A stretch of 64,000 nucleotides of DNA from Caldicellulosiruptor acetigenus (GCF_026914305.1 NZ_CP113866.1:1119501-1183500), one strand, 5' to 3'; counted from the first letter of the stretch, positions 19,212 to 31,455 are shown. Program-made: numbers and translations. Notes: generated by a model from the letters alone, not told the origin.

Positions 19212-20305
19212 GTGTTCAGGAGATAATTTCGTTTATAGAGACCTATTTTCCCAAAAAGCTCTCATATGAATGGGACAACTGTGGTCTTCAGGTTGGAAGT
19301 TATTCAGACAAATTAGATTCGGTTTTAATCTGTGTTGATATAACAGAAGAGGTTATAAAAGAAGCATTAGAGCTTGGAGCAAAGCTTATAATTTCCCATC
19401 ATCCCCTTATTTTTCAGGGAATCAAAAGCATAAAAGATGACACACCAGAAGGAAGGATTATCATAGATGCTATCAAAAACGGCATAAATATATACTCTGC
19501 TCACACCAGTGCAGATGTCTCGAAATACGGTATAAACCACTGGCTTGCCAATCTCATAGGTCTTAAAAACATTGAAGGTTTGAGCGTCAAACAAAAAAAT
19601 GGGTATTTTAAAGTTGTGGTGTATGTGCCGGTAGACTATGTTCAAAATGTGTTAGAGGCAATGGCAAATGAAGGTGCGGGCTTTGTTGGAAAATACAGCC
19701 ACTGCTTTTTTGCCACAGAAGGTGAAGGAAGTTTTAAACCTCAAGAAGGTGCAAAACCTTTTTTGGGAGAGGTAGGTAAGCTTGAAAGGGTTAAAGAGGT
19801 GAGACTTGAGAGCATAGTACCTGAAGATAAGCTTAAAAATGTGATAAGAGCGATGTTAAAAGCTCATCCTTATGAAGAGGTTGCATATGACATATACCGG
19901 CTTGAAAATGAAATATCATATGAAAGTTTAGGAGTTATTGGTGAAAGAGAGGTTTTGGCAAGAGAACTTATTTTAGAGCTAAAACAAAAACTTGGACTTG
20001 ACTTTGTAAAAGCAAGCATTCAAAAAGATGCTTTTAAGAAGATAGCCATTGTCAGTGGTTCTGGTAAGGATCTTATAAAGGATGCATATTTCAAAGGTGC
20101 AGACTGTCTTATCACAGGGGAAGTTGGTCACCACGGGATTTTGTTGGCAAAGTCGCTATCCATGAGCATAATAGAGCTTGGTCATTATGAGAGCGAGAAG
20201 GTGTTTGTGGATATCGTTTACAGCCTTTTTGAAGACTTTAAGAAAAAAGATGATCTGAAAATATATAAATCCAAAATCAATACCAGCTTTACAAACATTT
20301 ACTAA
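19205..20305 (+). CDS. Nif3-like dinuclear metal-centre protein (YqfO type)
   Basis: The 366-residue protein has a Nif3 core split by a central PII/CutA-like insert (about 130-235). The metal ligands are in ISHHPLIFQG, SAHTSADVS and LGHYESEK. The function is unresolved; a GTP cyclohydrolase I-like role has been proposed for relatives. The GTG start lies inside the trmK 3' end, behind the GAGGAATTG SD. Confidence 0.92.
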   Translation: MVSVQEIISFIETYFPKKLSYEWDNCGLQVGSYSDKLDSVLICVDITEEVIKEALELGAKLIISHHPLIFQGIKSIKDDTPEGRIIIDAIKNGINIYSAHTSADVSKYGINHWLANLIGLKNIEGLSVKQKNGYFKVVVYVPVDYVQNVLEAMANEGAGFVGKYSHCFFATEGEGSFKPQEGAKPFLGEVGKLERVKEVRLESIVPEDKLKNVIRAMLKAHPYEEVAYDIYRLENEISYESLGVIGEREVLARELILELKQKLGLDFVKASIQKDAFKKIAIVSGSGKDLIKDAYFKGADCLITGEVGHHGILLAKSLSMSIIELGHYESEKVFVDIVYSLFEDFKKKDDLKIYKSKINTSFTNIY

Positions 20306-20339
20306 ACCTAAATTTTAAAATTGTAAACAAAGAGGGTGA

Positions 20340-22370
<2,031 letters not shown>

Positions 22371-22376
22371 GTTTGT

Positions 22377-24020
22377 TTGCCAAACACAAAAAGAAAAAGG
22401 ATAAACAGGCTTAAGACTATAATAAATGTCTTTGTAAAACACGGATTTGGCTATATCTTTAGCAGCACACCACTTGTAAAATTTAAAAGGTTTTCTGATA
22501 ACAAGGCAAACAGGGGTCAGAGGCTCAAAAGTGCTTTAGAGGAACTTGGAACAACATTTATAAAGATGGGTCAGCTTCTTGCTAACAGACCTGACCTTGT
22601 GCCAGAAGACATTATAGCAGAGCTTAAAAATCTTCAGGAAAACGTAAAATCATTTTCTTTTGATGAGGCAAAAAGTATTTTGGTCCGAAATGGCATCTTT
22701 GATAAGTTTGAGTATATAGAAAAAGAGCCAATTGCAACAGCTTCAATTGGCCAGGTCCACATAGGTTATATAGATGGCAAAAAGGTCGCTGTGAAAATAA
22801 GAAGACCTAATGTTGATAATGAAGTTAAAACTGATATAGAGATATTAAAAAGAATTAGTTCAATTCTGGACAAGTACTCACCAGTGAAAAATATTGTCAG
22901 TTTTTCTGATATAGTAAACGAAGTTGCAAATGTGCTTTTAAAAGAGATAGATTTCAGGTTTGAACAAAACAATATAAAAAAGCTCAGGAAAGCTCTTTCA
23001 ACAAAAGAAGTTATTATTCCTGATGTGTATGATGAGCTTTGCTCTGAAGAGGTTCTTGTTACAAGTTTTGTTGATGCAAGCACCTTAGGCACTATAGAAA
23101 TTGAAAAAATTCCGTTGATAGAGAGGGTGAAGCTTGGCAAAAAACTTGTAAATCTGTATCTTTCGCAGATATTTGAGCTTGGGACATTTCATGCAGACCC
23201 TCATCCAGGCAATATTTTAATTACAGATAATCACGAGATTGCCTTTGTAGACTTTGGAATGATGGGCTATCTTACCAAACAAGACAGGGAAAATCTTTCT
23301 AACTTGCTTTTGGGAATAGTTCTTAACGACAAAAAAAGGACATTAAAGGCTTTCAAAGAACTTGGAATAATTCAAAAAGGCATTGATGCCAACAAATTTT
23401 ACAATGATATTGAAAGTATTGTTAATCACTATATAAACCAGCCCATCAGTTCTATTAAGGTAGCAGATGTGTTCAATGATGTTTTTAAGCTTACGTTTAA
23501 GTACAAGCTAAAAATTCCGCAGCAGTTTGTTTTGTTTGGCAGGACGCTCAGCCTTCTTGAGAATGACATTGCTCTTTTGAAAGTTGAGTTAAATATTTTG
23601 GAGGCCATTTTGCCCTATGTAAACAGGCTTGTGTTCAAAAATAGGCTTTCCAAACTCAGCATTGCTAATTTGTTTAACATCTTGTCATCTTACTTCAGTT
23701 TACTTGAGTTTTTGCCCAAAAAGACAGAGACAATATTAGAAAAGCTTGAAGAGGACGAACTTACAGTTAATATCGAGATTAAAAACATAGACAAGATTCT
23801 GCACCAAATGGAAAGACTCGCAAACAAGGTTTCGCTTTCGGTTATTCTTCTTTCAGTTAGCATAATAATTGCAGGTATGACGGTTGGAGGGTTATTATCT
23901 CCAGCCTTGTATAAAACAATTTTATCAGCATGGTATTTGTGGGCTTTAAGATTGGGTATATTAATATTGATTGTTCTTATTATCATTATGCTTGTTATGA
24001 TTATCAGAAAAGAAAAATAA
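22377..24020 (+). CDS. UbiB/ABC1-family atypical kinase
   Basis: The 547-residue protein has the family signature KMGQLLANRPDLVPEDI, an alanine-rich loop EPIATASIGQVH in place of a glycine loop, FHADPHPGNI and VDFGMMG. Two C-terminal membrane helices follow. The family controls isoprenoid or quinone-lipid metabolism; without ubiquinone here, the role is unclear. It starts at TTG 22377, six bases after ligA, and is followed by a phasin-like partner, a pairing common in Firmicutes. Confidence 0.9.
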   Translation: MPNTKRKRINRLKTIINVFVKHGFGYIFSSTPLVKFKRFSDNKANRGQRLKSALEELGTTFIKMGQLLANRPDLVPEDIIAELKNLQENVKSFSFDEAKSILVRNGIFDKFEYIEKEPIATASIGQVHIGYIDGKKVAVKIRRPNVDNEVKTDIEILKRISSILDKYSPVKNIVSFSDIVNEVANVLLKEIDFRFEQNNIKKLRKALSTKEVIIPDVYDELCSEEVLVTSFVDASTLGTIEIEKIPLIERVKLGKKLVNLYLSQIFELGTFHADPHPGNILITDNHEIAFVDFGMMGYLTKQDRENLSNLLLGIVLNDKKRTLKAFKELGIIQKGIDANKFYNDIESIVNHYINQPISSIKVADVFNDVFKLTFKYKLKIPQQFVLFGRTLSLLENDIALLKVELNILEAILPYVNRLVFKNRLSKLSIANLFNILSSYFSLLEFLPKKTETILEKLEEDELTVNIEIKNIDKILHQMERLANKVSLSVILLSVSIIIAGMTVGGLLSPALYKTILSAWYLWALRLGILILIVLIIIMLVMIIRKEK

Positions 24021-24040
24021 TATTTATGGAGGTGTAAGAA

Positions 24041-24349
24041 ATGAAAGAATTATTAGAAAAGATTATCAACATTGGGCTTGGAGTTTTTGCCATCTCAAAA
24101 GAAAAGGTAGAAAAATTCGTCAATGAGCTTGCCGAAAAAGGTGAGATTAGCAAAAATGAAGTACAGGAAATGGTAAATAAGATTATGGAGAAGGGCGAAG
24201 AGCAAAAAAAGGAGCTCAACGACTATATTGCAAAACAGGTTGAAAATATTTTAAACAAGATGAACCTTGCAACAAAGTCAGAAGTTATTTCAGAAGAGAG
24301 AATAAGAGAAATAATAAGAGAAGAGCTTTCTAAAATTAACAATCAGTAA
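24041..24349 (+). CDS. Phasin-like coiled-coil protein
   Basis: The 102-residue helical protein (IGLGVFAISKEKVEKFVNEL then long heptads) resembles the phasin/PHA-granule-associated family. In Firmicutes this small gene usually sits behind ubiB, as here, 21 bases away. No polyhydroxyalkanoate genes are near, so a granule role is not implied. GGAGGTG precedes the ATG. Confidence 0.75.
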   Translation: MKELLEKIINIGLGVFAISKEKVEKFVNELAEKGEISKNEVQEMVNKIMEKGEEQKKELNDYIAKQVENILNKMNLATKSEVISEERIREIIREELSKINNQ

Positions 24350-24442
24350 GACCTTTTCTTTAATTTTTTTTGACTGCAAGGATAAAAAAGGATTATAATA
24401 AAATAAAAACATACTATTTCGACTGGAATTGGGGGTATATTT

Positions 24443-25369
24443 ATGATTTATAATAATATCACAGAACTTATTGGCAAAACACCACTTGTAAGATTAAATA
24501 AACTTTCAAAAGAGTATGATGCAGAAATAGTTGCAAAGATAGAATATTTTAATCCCGGCGGAAGTGTAAAGGATAGAATTGGTCTTGCTATGATTGAGGA
24601 TGCTGAAAAGAGGGGCTTGATAAACAAAGACACAGTTATAATTGAGCCAACAAGCGGCAATACAGGTATTGCTCTTGCCATGGTGTGCGCTGTAAAAGGG
24701 TATAAGTTAATACTGACAATGCCAGAAACAATGACTATAGAGCGAAGAAAATTGTTGCGTGCATATGGAGCAGAAATTGTTCTGACACCTGGTGAAAAGG
24801 GTATGAAAGGTGCGATTGAAAAGGCTTTTGAGATTTATAATTCAACTCCTAATGCATTTATGCCACAGCAGTTTGAAAACCTTTCAAACCCTGAAATTCA
24901 CAAAAAAACAACCGCACTTGAGATTTGGAATGATACAAATGGTAATGTTGACATATTTGTTGCTGGGGTTGGTACAGGTGGAACAATCACAGGAGTTGGT
25001 GAGGTTTTGAAAGAGAAAAAGCCGTCTGTTAAGGTTGTTGCAGTTGAACCTTTTGACTCTGCAGTTTTGTCAGGGGAAAAGCCTCGTCCTCACAAGATAC
25101 AGGGAATTGGTGCAGGGTTTGTGCCAAAGGTATTAAATACAAAAATATATGACCAAATAATCAAGGTAAAAGCCGAAGATGCATATGAGATGTCAAGGTA
25201 TTTGGCAAGAGAAGAAGGCATCTTGGTTGGGATATCATCTGGTGCAGCACTCTATGGTGCTTTAGAGGTTGCAAAAAAGCAAGAAAACAAAAAGAAGATG
25301 ATTGTTGTTCTTCTTCCAGACACAGGGGAGAGATATTTGTCTACTGATTTGTTTGATGTCGGGATATAA
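24443..25369 (+). CDS. cysK: Cysteine synthase A
   Basis: The 308-residue PLP enzyme has the lysine in [14 protein letters not shown], the substrate loop [12 protein letters not shown], the phosphate-binding [13 protein letters not shown] and [11 protein letters not shown]. It makes cysteine from O-acetylserine and sulfide. A promoter-like TATAAT lies about 50 bases upstream, and a strong terminator follows. Confidence 0.94.
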   Translation: MIYNNITELIGKTPLVRLNKLSKEYDAEIVAKIEYFNPGGSVKDRIGLAMIEDAEKRGLINKDTVIIEPTSGNTGIALAMVCAVKGYKLILTMPETMTIERRKLLRAYGAEIVLTPGEKGMKGAIEKAFEIYNSTPNAFMPQQFENLSNPEIHKKTTALEIWNDTNGNVDIFVAGVGTGGTITGVGEVLKEKKPSVKVVAVEPFDSAVLSGEKPRPHKIQGIGAGFVPKVLNTKIYDQIIKVKAEDAYEMSRYLAREEGILVGISSGAALYGALEVAKKQENKKKMIVVLLPDTGERYLSTDLFDVGI

Positions 25370-25375
25370 AATTTT

Positions 25376-25411
25376 GGCTCTATGCCTCTTGATGCGACAT
25401 AGAGCCTTTTT
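25376..25411. terminator. Terminator after cysK, shared with the convergent gene
   Basis: GGCTCTATG (25376-25384) pairs with CATAGAGCC (25398-25406), followed by TTTTT. It also overlaps the stop of the minus-strand gene. Confidence 0.85.
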
Positions 25412-25763
25412 CATTTTCTTCTTTCCATTTTTTGTATGCAATCTTTGCTATACCGCCTGCAATATGGGTTTTTTCACTGCTTTCACCACTTTCTAACTTG
25501 ATCTTTGCATATTCAGGTTTGCTTTGCAAGATTGCCTTTGCTGTTTGACTGCTGATTCCTAAAAACTCAGCAATTTCATCTGCTGATTGGTTCTCTTCGT
25601 TATGAAGATAAATCACAAATATTGCTTCCATCAATGATGCAAGCCATGTAAGCCTCTTGTACTCAACAAGCTTTTTAGGTCCACCTAAGATGTCTATAGC
25701 AATCATAAATATTTCTTTTATCACCTTGTCCATGTCTTGTTTTAAAAGTTCAATCCTTTTCAT
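25380..25763 (-). CDS. KaiC-associated regulatory-domain protein
   Basis: The 127-residue helical protein has a central winged-helix-like stretch (ADEIAEFLGISSQTAKAIL). It lies 35 bases after the KaiC-like gene, an arrangement seen in Thermoanaerobacterales and archaea for the KaiC-associated regulatory domain. ATG 25763 has GGGAGG at the right distance; a longer GTG start overlaps the SD. It may read out the ATPase state, which is inference. Confidence 0.65.
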   Translation of the reverse strand: MKRIELLKQDMDKVIKEIFMIAIDILGGPKKLVEYKRLTWLASLMEAIFVIYLHNEENQSADEIAEFLGISSQTAKAILQSKPEYAKIKLESGESSEKTHIAGGIAKIAYKKWKEENEKGSMSHQEA

Positions 25764-25798
25764 GGCTTGCACCTCCCTTGTTTTACCAGTTTTTTATC

Positions 25799-26737
25799 TC
25801 ATTCCTTTTCACTAGAGTTTTGGTTGGTGAGAGTAGAAAGAGGGTACAGCACTTTAATAAGTCCTGTTTGGTCTATTTCAAACACATATGTTTTTGAGTC
25901 GTGACCGCACATTCTACACCCATCAACTCTCAAAAGACGAATAACCTCACCGATTGGTTTTTTGAAAGTAGAGCTGTCAAACTTGTTCATGATAACCTGT
26001 TTTGAAAATACAATTGTACCATCTACAATGTGGCTTACAGCATATCCACCTGCAGCCTCTGCTGACAGGTGTTCTTGCCCACTTCTTTTTTGTGAAATCA
26101 TAAGAGTGGTAAGTTTTTTTGACTTCAAAAAGTTATAAATTGTCCTTACAATTTCTCGTGCGTAGATTTCTTTAGACTCAAAAAGGCCAGTGATAGAGTC
26201 AATGACAACATTTTTTATGTTAAACTTTGATGCGGCATTATCAATGGTCTTTATAAAATTGTTTGTATTTCCACGGATGTTAAAATCTCTTGTCACGTCA
26301 AGTATATAGATGTTTTCTTCCACTTTAGATTTATCGATGTTCATTGCATTTGCACGAAATAATAATGATGAGTACAAAAACTCAGCAGGTGTCTCAACGG
26401 TAACATACAGGACATTATTTCCTTCATTTGCCTGCACAACAGCAAACTGTTCAGCAAAAAGGCTTTTACCTGTGTCTGCAACACCACTTACGTTTATGAC
26501 CGAGTACGCAGGAATCCCACCGAGTGGTTTTATCACAGGTTTTCCCTGCTCTTTTGAAAACTCAAGCTTGTAAAATAGCTTGTCTATCCCTTCAACTCCT
26601 GTCTTTACACCAAAAAGTTCAGGTGCAGCTTTAGATAGGTCTTTGAGCTTCACAGCATCTTGAAGAATAGTTGTCTCTTGAATTTTTGGAGCTGCTGTGT
26701 CTTGAGTTTTCTGAGCTGCTGTCTCTTTTGCTGCCAC
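25799..26737 (-). CDS. KaiC-like single-domain RecA-fold ATPase
   Basis: The 312-residue protein has an Ala/Thr/Gln/Lys-rich head (about 1-30) and then one KaiC/RecA core. The Walker A is GVADTGKSLFAEQ, catalytic glutamate region VTVETPAEF, Walker B NVVIDSITGLFES. A late Cys pair occurs in DGCRMCGHDS. KaiC proper has two domains; single-domain forms are widespread and of unknown role. GTG start behind AAAGGAGG. No kaiB is present. Confidence 0.8.
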   Translation of the reverse strand: MAAKETAAQKTQDTAAPKIQETTILQDAVKLKDLSKAAPELFGVKTGVEGIDKLFYKLEFSKEQGKPVIKPLGGIPAYSVINVSGVADTGKSLFAEQFAVVQANEGNNVLYVTVETPAEFLYSSLLFRANAMNIDKSKVEENIYILDVTRDFNIRGNTNNFIKTIDNAASKFNIKNVVIDSITGLFESKEIYAREIVRTIYNFLKSKKLTTLMISQKRSGQEHLSAEAAGGYAVSHIVDGTIVFSKQVIMNKFDSSTFKKPIGEVIRLLRVDGCRMCGHDSKTYVFEIDQTGLIKVLYPLSTLTNQNSSEKE

Positions 26738-27032
26738 TTTATTGCACCTCCTTTCTTTCTTAAAGGAGGACCATACAACCTTCCAATATTAAATATTATT
26801 ACAAATTAATACTTTGTCAAGGTCAGAAAAAGTCAAATTTTTTAAAATTTTTTGATTTTTTTGGACATTTGCCGTCTAATTTAGGCTTTTTCTTCTGAAA
26901 ATTATTATTTGCTCTTTTTCTTTATTTCTGAAATGCAAAACTATTGTTGTTGATTTGAAGGATTTTTTGTTATAAAATGTTATTGTTATAAATATTCAAG
27001 CTTAGTTTATAAACAATGAGAGGTGAAGTTTT

Positions 27033-29645
27033 GTGTTTTGGATTAAAATTGTCATAGCAAATTTGGCATTTCTTATATTTTACATCTTAATTATGATTGC
27101 ACTGAAAAAGTATATAATAAGCAGATACGAAAAAAGTGAGGAAAAAGAAAAAGAAGCAACGAGATTGAACACTTTTTTAATAAGAGCAATTTTTATAATT
27201 AGCTTAGCAATGGGAGCAATAGGCGGCTTTTTAGTTGGAATTTTGGATTCAAAAAGACACAACTACTTGGCAGACTTCTTTATATTACTAATTTATGTAC
27301 TTGAAATTTTTATAGTAGCAGTATTTGTGACAACAACTGTACAAGCAAGAATTTTAAATCAGAAAGTGAAAGGTTTATTTTTGGTTCGTCAGTTTGTGTC
27401 TGGACTTTTAGGTTACGTTGTAATGCTGGGTATAATTTTTTTGCCTATTGTTAAAAGTTTAAGAAGCGATAATATTAAATATATTTATTTTCTGCCTGTT
27501 GCCTTTTTTATTGGTAATTATTTGTTTTATATAATATTTTTAAATTTGCAGTATCCAAAAAGAAGACTTAATGAGGGTGAAGAGAAGATTATAAAAAATA
27601 CTTTAAAAAGGTTTGGTATTGAGTCACTCAGAGTGACTGTGCTTGATACACTTGGACAAAAATTTGCAAATCTTTTTGCGGCGGGCATTTTTAAGCCTCA
27701 GCTTTTAGTAACGTCGTATGCTTTGGAAAATCTAAAAGAAGATGAGCTTGATGCAGTTTTGGTTCACGAGATAGGTCATATAAAAGCAAAACATGTGCAG
27801 AAAATTCTATTTGGTTGGCTTATTGCGATACTTTATTATTTAGCACTTGTATTTGGTCTTGAAAGTTTAGCTGGCTATTTTGTTTCAGAATCTAAAATGT
27901 TAAATTTTATAAGATTGGCAATTTTATTGATAGGAGCAATTCAGTTTCTCTTTTTACCAAGTTATATTAGCCGAACTGCCGAAATAGAAGCTGATTTGTT
28001 TGTTTTGGAAAGTGGGGTAAAGAAAGAGGTCTATGAAAATGCTTTAAAAACTCTATATGCTATCAATTACATAAAAGCTGATGTTTCGAACGCTTTAGAA
28101 AAGATTCAGTCACACCCTTCGCTCAAAAATAGAATTAAGATATTAGCTGAAGCAGAAAACAAAGTAGAGAAAGGCGATACTCATAAATTCAAGAAAATTT
28201 ATATTTGTTTGGCGACAGCCTGTGCAATATTTGCCACTGTTTATCTTGCATTTGGTCTGTTTTTGCCCCAAGAAGATGTTAAAAGTTGGTCGCAAAATAT
28301 TGAAAAGATAAAAATAGAAAAGAGTATCCCTACCTTAATCGAAATTGCTGGAAGCAAAAAAGAAATTGACTTGCCAGCTAAAGTAGATATTACTGACAAA
28401 AAAGATATTGAAACTATTGTGAAAAGCATAAATAAAACAAGGAAAAAGTTTAGCTTAGCCAACACAGTTCTTAATAATGATTACCATATTGAAATATTTG
28501 AAAAAAACGGCAAATCTCATTTGTATTCTTATTCCTCAGACTCAGGTACACTTATTAAGTATGTCCCAGCAGTCGATTTTAATAAAGATAAGCCGTGGTG
28601 GGGAGTAAATAAAGAGATAGGGAAGATAATATTAAAGTACTCATATGGCTTCAGTAACTTAGGTAGCGGACAAGAGTCTGTGTCAAGCAGTGTTTATAAA
28701 TGGTTTGTATGTGTTGATAGAGATTGGCCAAAATATGAAAACTCAGCGGCAGTACTTATTGAGAAGGTAAAAGATAAAAATATAGGAATTTGTGCATTAA
28801 AATATGAGATTAAACTGCCACCTTGGGTAAACAGAAAAGATATTGGAGATGCTATCAAAGAAGCATTCAATGTTTATCTGAGAAAAGCAAAACTTTATTC
28901 GATAGCTCCGCTTTCTGAAAAGATTTTTGTGGACTATAAAATTGTGTTTAAAGAGTATGAGAAAAATAAAGTCATGGCTGGGGTTGTGTATTCTTTTGCG
29001 GGTTTTTCTTTTGTGAATAGTGAATTTGCTGCAGAGGCCTTAGGGGGGCTTGAAGTTGCAAAGGGTGAAATTCTTCTGAATAGTGATGGTAGTATAAAGA
29101 GTATTTTTCTTACAATACCTACAGGACAGGGGAAGTATTTTTCAAAGTCAATCGAAAGAATATTTGGAAGTGAAAAGACAAAGAAGCTTCTTTTGAATTA
29201 CCAGTTTTCAGAAAAAATCTATGACTACGCTAAAGAATATTTGAAAAGCATTGGCAAGGAAAATGTTAAAATAGCAAGATATGTTCAAACAAAGCCTTCT
29301 AACAACTGGTATTTTCAACAGGCATATAACCTTTTACTAAAAGTTTCAGAGATAACAGGATGGAACTTTATAGAATCAGGAAGCATCAAGAGGCTTTATA
29401 TGATTTACAATTTTCAAACTCCTATAGAATGTACACACAAAACTGTATTTGAAAAGTTTAACGACAATGAGGCTTTGATTTCATTTTACAACATATGGGA
29501 TGTTAAAATTAATGGAAAACCAATTCAAAGCTATTGGAAATTTAGGCTTAACATGGATGGGACATATAAACTTGTTGACAAAAATGACCAGACAGGTCTT
29601 TTGCTTGAGATTGTCAGAAGGATTGAAAAAAAGAGTGAGTCCTAA
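27033..29645 (+). CDS. Large M48-family membrane metallopeptidase
   Basis: The 870-residue protein has five to seven membrane segments in the first 320 residues. The zinc site is HEIGH at 245-249 with the third ligand in EIEADLFVLESG, as in HtpX/CAAX-prenyl protease M48 enzymes. A further helix lies near 395, followed by a 450-residue extracytoplasmic domain I do not recognise. M48 enzymes are usually 280-430 residues, so the C-terminal half is an unusual addition. It likely acts in membrane protein quality control. Start GTG 27033 after GAGGTGAAG. Confidence 0.85.
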   Translation: MFWIKIVIANLAFLIFYILIMIALKKYIISRYEKSEEKEKEATRLNTFLIRAIFIISLAMGAIGGFLVGILDSKRHNYLADFFILLIYVLEIFIVAVFVTTTVQARILNQKVKGLFLVRQFVSGLLGYVVMLGIIFLPIVKSLRSDNIKYIYFLPVAFFIGNYLFYIIFLNLQYPKRRLNEGEEKIIKNTLKRFGIESLRVTVLDTLGQKFANLFAAGIFKPQLLVTSYALENLKEDELDAVLVHEIGHIKAKHVQKILFGWLIAILYYLALVFGLESLAGYFVSESKMLNFIRLAILLIGAIQFLFLPSYISRTAEIEADLFVLESGVKKEVYENALKTLYAINYIKADVSNALEKIQSHPSLKNRIKILAEAENKVEKGDTHKFKKIYICLATACAIFATVYLAFGLFLPQEDVKSWSQNIEKIKIEKSIPTLIEIAGSKKEIDLPAKVDITDKKDIETIVKSINKTRKKFSLANTVLNNDYHIEIFEKNGKSHLYSYSSDSGTLIKYVPAVDFNKDKPWWGVNKEIGKIILKYSYGFSNLGSGQESVSSSVYKWFVCVDRDWPKYENSAAVLIEKVKDKNIGICALKYEIKLPPWVNRKDIGDAIKEAFNVYLRKAKLYSIAPLSEKIFVDYKIVFKEYEKNKVMAGVVYSFAGFSFVNSEFAAEALGGLEVAKGEILLNSDGSIKSIFLTIPTGQGKYFSKSIERIFGSEKTKKLLLNYQFSEKIYDYAKEYLKSIGKENVKIARYVQTKPSNNWYFQQAYNLLLKVSEITGWNFIESGSIKRLYMIYNFQTPIECTHKTVFEKFNDNEALISFYNIWDVKINGKPIQSYWKFRLNMDGTYKLVDKNDQTGLLLEIVRRIEKKSES

Positions 29646-29952
29646 TAATAAAAAAATATTTTTTATTAGCCGTTTGCAAAATAGGTGGTGATTGAAGGGA
29701 AAAGATGCCAGTATAAACAGGAAATACAATTAAAATATAAAAAGAAGAGAAGGATTGAAACCATATATTATCAATGATAACAAAAGTATTCAGGAGCAAA
29801 TATACGACAAGGATTGAAAAGTTCAAAAAAGACAATAGCATCCTAAGCCTTCTAAACTCTAAGTTTTAGAAGGTTAAATAAAAAACAAAATCATAAACCT
29901 TTAGTTAGTAGGTTAACTTTAGTGGATTAATTACTCAAGAAAAATTGTAGTT
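29646..29952. other. Non-coding gap before the transposase
   Basis: This gap holds an AT hairpin right after the M48 stop and three GATTGAA words at 29690, 29753 and 29812 (two extended to GGATTGAAA). A hairpin CCTTCTAAAC / GTTTTAGAAGG lies at 29848-29873. The GGATTGAAAC form resembles the end of type I-B CRISPR repeats, but the 5' parts do not match each other. No gene is visible. Confidence 0.4.
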
Positions 29953-31383
29953 TTAAGCTATAAGTTTTTTAAGTTTGCTCAGTTTTTTGATAGTTAATTT
30001 AGAACAATAGAGTTTAATGTTGTGAGCAAGGATAAATAAGAGCGAATAAGTAATAGCAGAGAGCAAGAAATCAGAGAAAATAGGAATATGATCAAGAGTT
30101 TGTGTTGTATCAGAGCCCATGTAGGATTTTAGGTGGTAAATAGTCTGCTCTACAGCGACACGTTTTTTGTAGAGGTCAAAAAACTCTTGGGAATTTCTGT
30201 TGATTCCTGGGAAAGAGCGAAAGTTATCTGGGTATGTATAGAACATTCTGCCCGATTTAGAGGTAGTACAAGGCTGAGGGCAAGAGCAGATGCGTTTGCC
30301 GTCTTTGTAACAAGACATAGGGCAAATCCATTTAAAGCGCAATGAGCGATTTTTGCCTTGACATTTGCCTTCAGGTTTAAAAGGTTTATTGAACTTTTTG
30401 CAGATTGGGACACCATCTTCAGATATAACGATATTAGGGTCTGAAGTAGGTGTAGTATTTTTAGAGGCTCTTGTATTTAGAGGGATAACAATTTTGGAGA
30501 AGTTGAAAGAATTTTTTAAAGTGGAGTAGATGTTGTGTGAATCCAAGGCACTGTCAGCGATGAAAGTAGAGAAATTTTTAGGTAGATAAGAGAATAGAGT
30601 TTCGAGTGAAGGAATTAAAGCTTTAGAGTCAGAGATAGCTTTATGTTGCAGTGGGTCTGACGAAGGAGAATCAGAGTCAAACAGAGGAACTAAAGCTAAA
30701 GGAATACCGAGAGCGTTGGTAATGACAGCAAATTTTAAAGCCCAGCAGAAATGGCCATTTACGAACATAAGGCGGATATTAGAATTAGCGTTAGCAGTTT
30801 TAGGCAAAGAAGAATAAACAAGAGAGTAGATTTTGTCAGAAGACAGCTCAGGGTTAGCTTTTGAGGTATTTTTCAAGAGTGATTGAATGAATTTAGGGTT
30901 GTTTTCACGAACCTTTGGGACAATACCGGTTGTATCGAAGACTAGGATTGAAGCAAGTTCAGGGCATTGTTGGATAGAGATATTGTGTGCATGGATAGAG
31001 ATATTTTGGAAAAGTTTTTGGATTTCGCTTGCAAATATTTTTCTGAAGCGAGAGAAAGTAGAGATAGAAGGGACATTGCCATGTAGATTACAAAATGAGC
31101 GAAGTTCATATGAGTTAAGCAAGACAGCGCGAAGTTGGGTTAAGGTATTGAGTTTAAGGATTTTTTGGACAAAAAAGCAAAGAAGCATAGATTCTAAAGA
31201 GAAGTATCTATGCTTACCGAAGTATTTGTAGTAGGCTTTGTAGAAAGAAGAAGGTATGTAGTTGGACAAGTCGATGAATTTGTTGAACAAGCCCAAGAGG
31301 CTTTCAGGCTTGTAAAGAGCCGAGGCCTTTATGTGGGAATACAAGTCTAAAAATGAAAGCTGATTAGGTTTGTTTTTGAACAT
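29953..31383 (-). CDS. DDE transposase (IS1182/IS4-like)
   Basis: The 476-residue protein has an InsH-like N-terminal domain (HRYFSLESMLLCFFVQKIL) and DDE residues in LVFDTTGIVPKV, FIADSALDSHNIYS and KKRVAVEQTIYHLKSYMG. A cysteine-rich insert (CPMSCYKDGKRICSCPQPC) precedes the glutamate. It is full length and apparently intact. The family placement within the IS4/IS5/IS1182 group is uncertain. It separates the core region from the defence island. Confidence 0.85.
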   Translation of the reverse strand: MFKNKPNQLSFLDLYSHIKASALYKPESLLGLFNKFIDLSNYIPSSFYKAYYKYFGKHRYFSLESMLLCFFVQKILKLNTLTQLRAVLLNSYELRSFCNLHGNVPSISTFSRFRKIFASEIQKLFQNISIHAHNISIQQCPELASILVFDTTGIVPKVRENNPKFIQSLLKNTSKANPELSSDKIYSLVYSSLPKTANANSNIRLMFVNGHFCWALKFAVITNALGIPLALVPLFDSDSPSSDPLQHKAISDSKALIPSLETLFSYLPKNFSTFIADSALDSHNIYSTLKNSFNFSKIVIPLNTRASKNTTPTSDPNIVISEDGVPICKKFNKPFKPEGKCQGKNRSLRFKWICPMSCYKDGKRICSCPQPCTTSKSGRMFYTYPDNFRSFPGINRNSQEFFDLYKKRVAVEQTIYHLKSYMGSDTTQTLDHIPIFSDFLLSAITYSLLFILAHNIKLYCSKLTIKKLSKLKKLIA

Positions 31384-31386
31384 TTT

Positions 31387-31455
31387 GGACCCTCCTCATA
31401 GTAGAAAATTTGTTTTATATACACATATTTTACTACAACTATGAGGAGGGGGTCC
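31387..31455. repeat. Inverted repeat at the 5' side of the transposase gene
   Basis: GGACCCTCCTCATAGT (31387-31402) faces ACTATGAGGAGGGGGTCC (31438-31455). The arms match except for two extra bases. They bracket the transposase promoter and SD (the left arm supplies GAGGAGGGTCC before the ATG). This may be the IS end or a transposase operator. I found no matching terminal repeat on the 29.9-kb side. Confidence 0.6.
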
